Shown in pieces: positions 63,155-64,000 of a DNA stretch of 64,000 bases. The notes beneath the pieces were generated by a model. The model did not search any database. It was given only the letters and a program-made list of their open reading frames with translations, and was not told the origin of the DNA. Origin of the DNA: Francisella sp. LA112445 (lineage in GTDB: Bacteria; Pseudomonadota; Gammaproteobacteria; Francisellales; Francisellaceae); contig NZ_CP041030.1 of NCBI RefSeq assembly GCF_012224145.1, positions 1,922,001-1,986,000 on the forward strand, read 5' to 3'. A program made the position numbers and the translations under genes. Position 1 is the first letter of the stretch; each line of letters opens with the position of its first letter.

Positions 63155-64000
63155 ATTTAGATCTTAATAAGTACTTCTTAAACAATACTGATGAAAGTAT
63201 TAACTCATATATCCGTAATATCCAAGATGCTCTAGAGATGGTTATAGATAGCATAAATGACAATAATATTTTTAGTGGAAAAGATGCAGGCCAGCTAATA
63301 AATATAGTTAATAATTTCAAAATAAATGAACAGCCTCAAAGCCTAGAAAGCATTATAGAGAACAAATTTAGAGATATTTTCAAAAACTCTCTAAATATAA
63401 ATTCGCCAGCATCAATGGCCCACCTACACTGTCCTGTAATGATACCTTCATTAGTTGCTGAGCTATTCATATCACTACTAAATCAATCAATGGACTCTTG
63501 GGATCAAAGCCCTATCGCGACATATATCGAACAAAATATTATCAATTGGTTAAGCTCGCTAATTTATATAAATAACTCCTTTTCTGATGGTATATTCACA
63601 AGTGGAGGAACTCAGTCAAACTTAATGGGGCTACTTTTAGCTCGAGATTACTATTGCGAAAACATCCTAAATCATAAAATAGCTGACTTAGGGTTGCCAA
63701 ATATTGCTAACAGGTTTCGGATATTATGCACAGAAAAAACGCACTTCTCTGTGCATAAGTCACTATCTATATTAGGTTTAGGTAAAAACTCTATTGAACT
63801 AATAAAAACTGATCATAACCTTCAACTAGATACACAAGATTTATTAACCAAGATAGTTAACCTTAAAGCTCAGAACTTAATACCCATATGTATAGTTACG
63901 ACAGTTGGCGACACTGATTTTGGCTGTATTGATAATATTAAAGAAATAGCCGAAATTGCAAATAAAAATAATATTTGGTTACATGCAGATGCTGCTGTTG
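63151..64000 (+). CDS. ddc: L-2,4-diaminobutyrate decarboxylase, N-terminal part
   Basis: Group II PLP-dependent decarboxylase, cut by the window edge after 283 residues; relatives are about 500. It should turn diaminobutyrate into 1,3-diaminopropane. Visible family landmarks are SPASMAHLHCPVMIP, FTSGGTQSNLMGLL (PLP phosphate site), TEKTHFSVHKSL (ring-stacking His) and WLHADAAV (PLP Asp). The PLP lysine lies beyond the edge. The start has AGGAG at 63141-63145 and shares ATGA with the dat stop, so the two are translationally coupled. Specificity is inferred from the partner gene dat. Confidence 0.88.
   Translation, partial: MNLDLNKYFLNNTDESINSYIRNIQDALEMVIDSINDNNIFSGKDAGQLINIVNNFKINEQPQSLESIIENKFRDIFKNSLNINSPASMAHLHCPVMIPSLVAELFISLLNQSMDSWDQSPIATYIEQNIINWLSSLIYINNSFSDGIFTSGGTQSNLMGLLLARDYYCENILNHKIADLGLPNIANRFRILCTEKTHFSVHKSLSILGLGKNSIELIKTDHNLQLDTQDLLTKIVNLKAQNLIPICIVTTVGDTDFGCIDNIKEIAEIANKNNIWLHADAAV

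Noticed and set aside
63138-63320. 60-residue minus-strand ORF over the dat-ddc junction
   Set aside because: It is antisense to the start of ddc, which has a good Shine-Dalgarno and clear family motifs.

Overview
The window is a contiguous, AT-rich stretch of a gammaproteobacterial chromosome that looks like Francisella or a very close relative. The grounds are low-GC coding sequence, separate nuoC and nuoD, a short FeSOD, a GH18 chitinase-like protein beside the ATP synthase operon, and gene neighbourhoods recalled from Francisella genomes (sdh-suc next to gltA; atp, then rluC/zapE/hisS/infB, then nuo, then fur). Almost every base is in core genes. No insertion sequences, prophage, CRISPR array or rRNA were seen.

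Layout. 1-5.7 kb: the start-codon end of aconitase (acnA, cut by the window edge), a small lipoprotein, a DyP-type peroxidase, a GtrA-like membrane protein and hemW. 5.2-6.8 kb: a secreted PepSY-like protein and an orphan LysR-type regulator. 6.8-17.6 kb: one long minus-strand block, sdhCDAB-sucAB-apt-glmM-tpiA-secG-tRNA-Leu(GAG), divergent from gltA. 19.3-24 kb: AmpG-like permease, a small membrane protein, sodB, a monothiol glutaredoxin and a GH18 protein with three C-terminal chitin-binding-like modules and a degenerate catalytic motif. 24.1-31.1 kb: the complete F1Fo ATP synthase operon atpIBEFHAGDC. 31.2-42.2 kb: an MFS transporter, then (transcribed leftward) metY initiator tRNA-rimP-nusA-infB-rbfA-hisS-MFS-zapE-rluC, with a paralogue of the first MFS gene inside a tightly packed operon. 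42.3-45.2 kb: hemE, comM, ubiK. 45.2-59.7 kb: all 14 complex I genes nuoA-N. 60-64 kb: fur, then lysC divergent from dat-ddc.

How the genes work together. The window carries much of the central energy machinery: citrate synthase, aconitase, 2-oxoglutarate dehydrogenase E1/E2, succinate dehydrogenase, complex I and ATP synthase. Around these are cofactor and stress functions (HemW, HemE, FeSOD, Grx4, DyP peroxidase, Fur) and translation factors.

The most interesting region is the right end. A strong Fur-box-like sequence lies in the 86-bp gap between lysC (aspartokinase) and dat-ddc (diaminobutyrate aminotransferase and decarboxylase), and it overlaps plausible promoters in both directions. 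With an Asd enzyme supplied elsewhere, these enzymes would turn aspartate into 2,4-diaminobutyrate and then 1,3-diaminopropane under iron control. That suggests a diaminopropane-based siderophore locus rather than, or in addition to, the putrescine/rhizoferrin fsl locus that I recall lying next to fur in F. tularensis and F. novicida. The genes that would prove this lie beyond the right edge.
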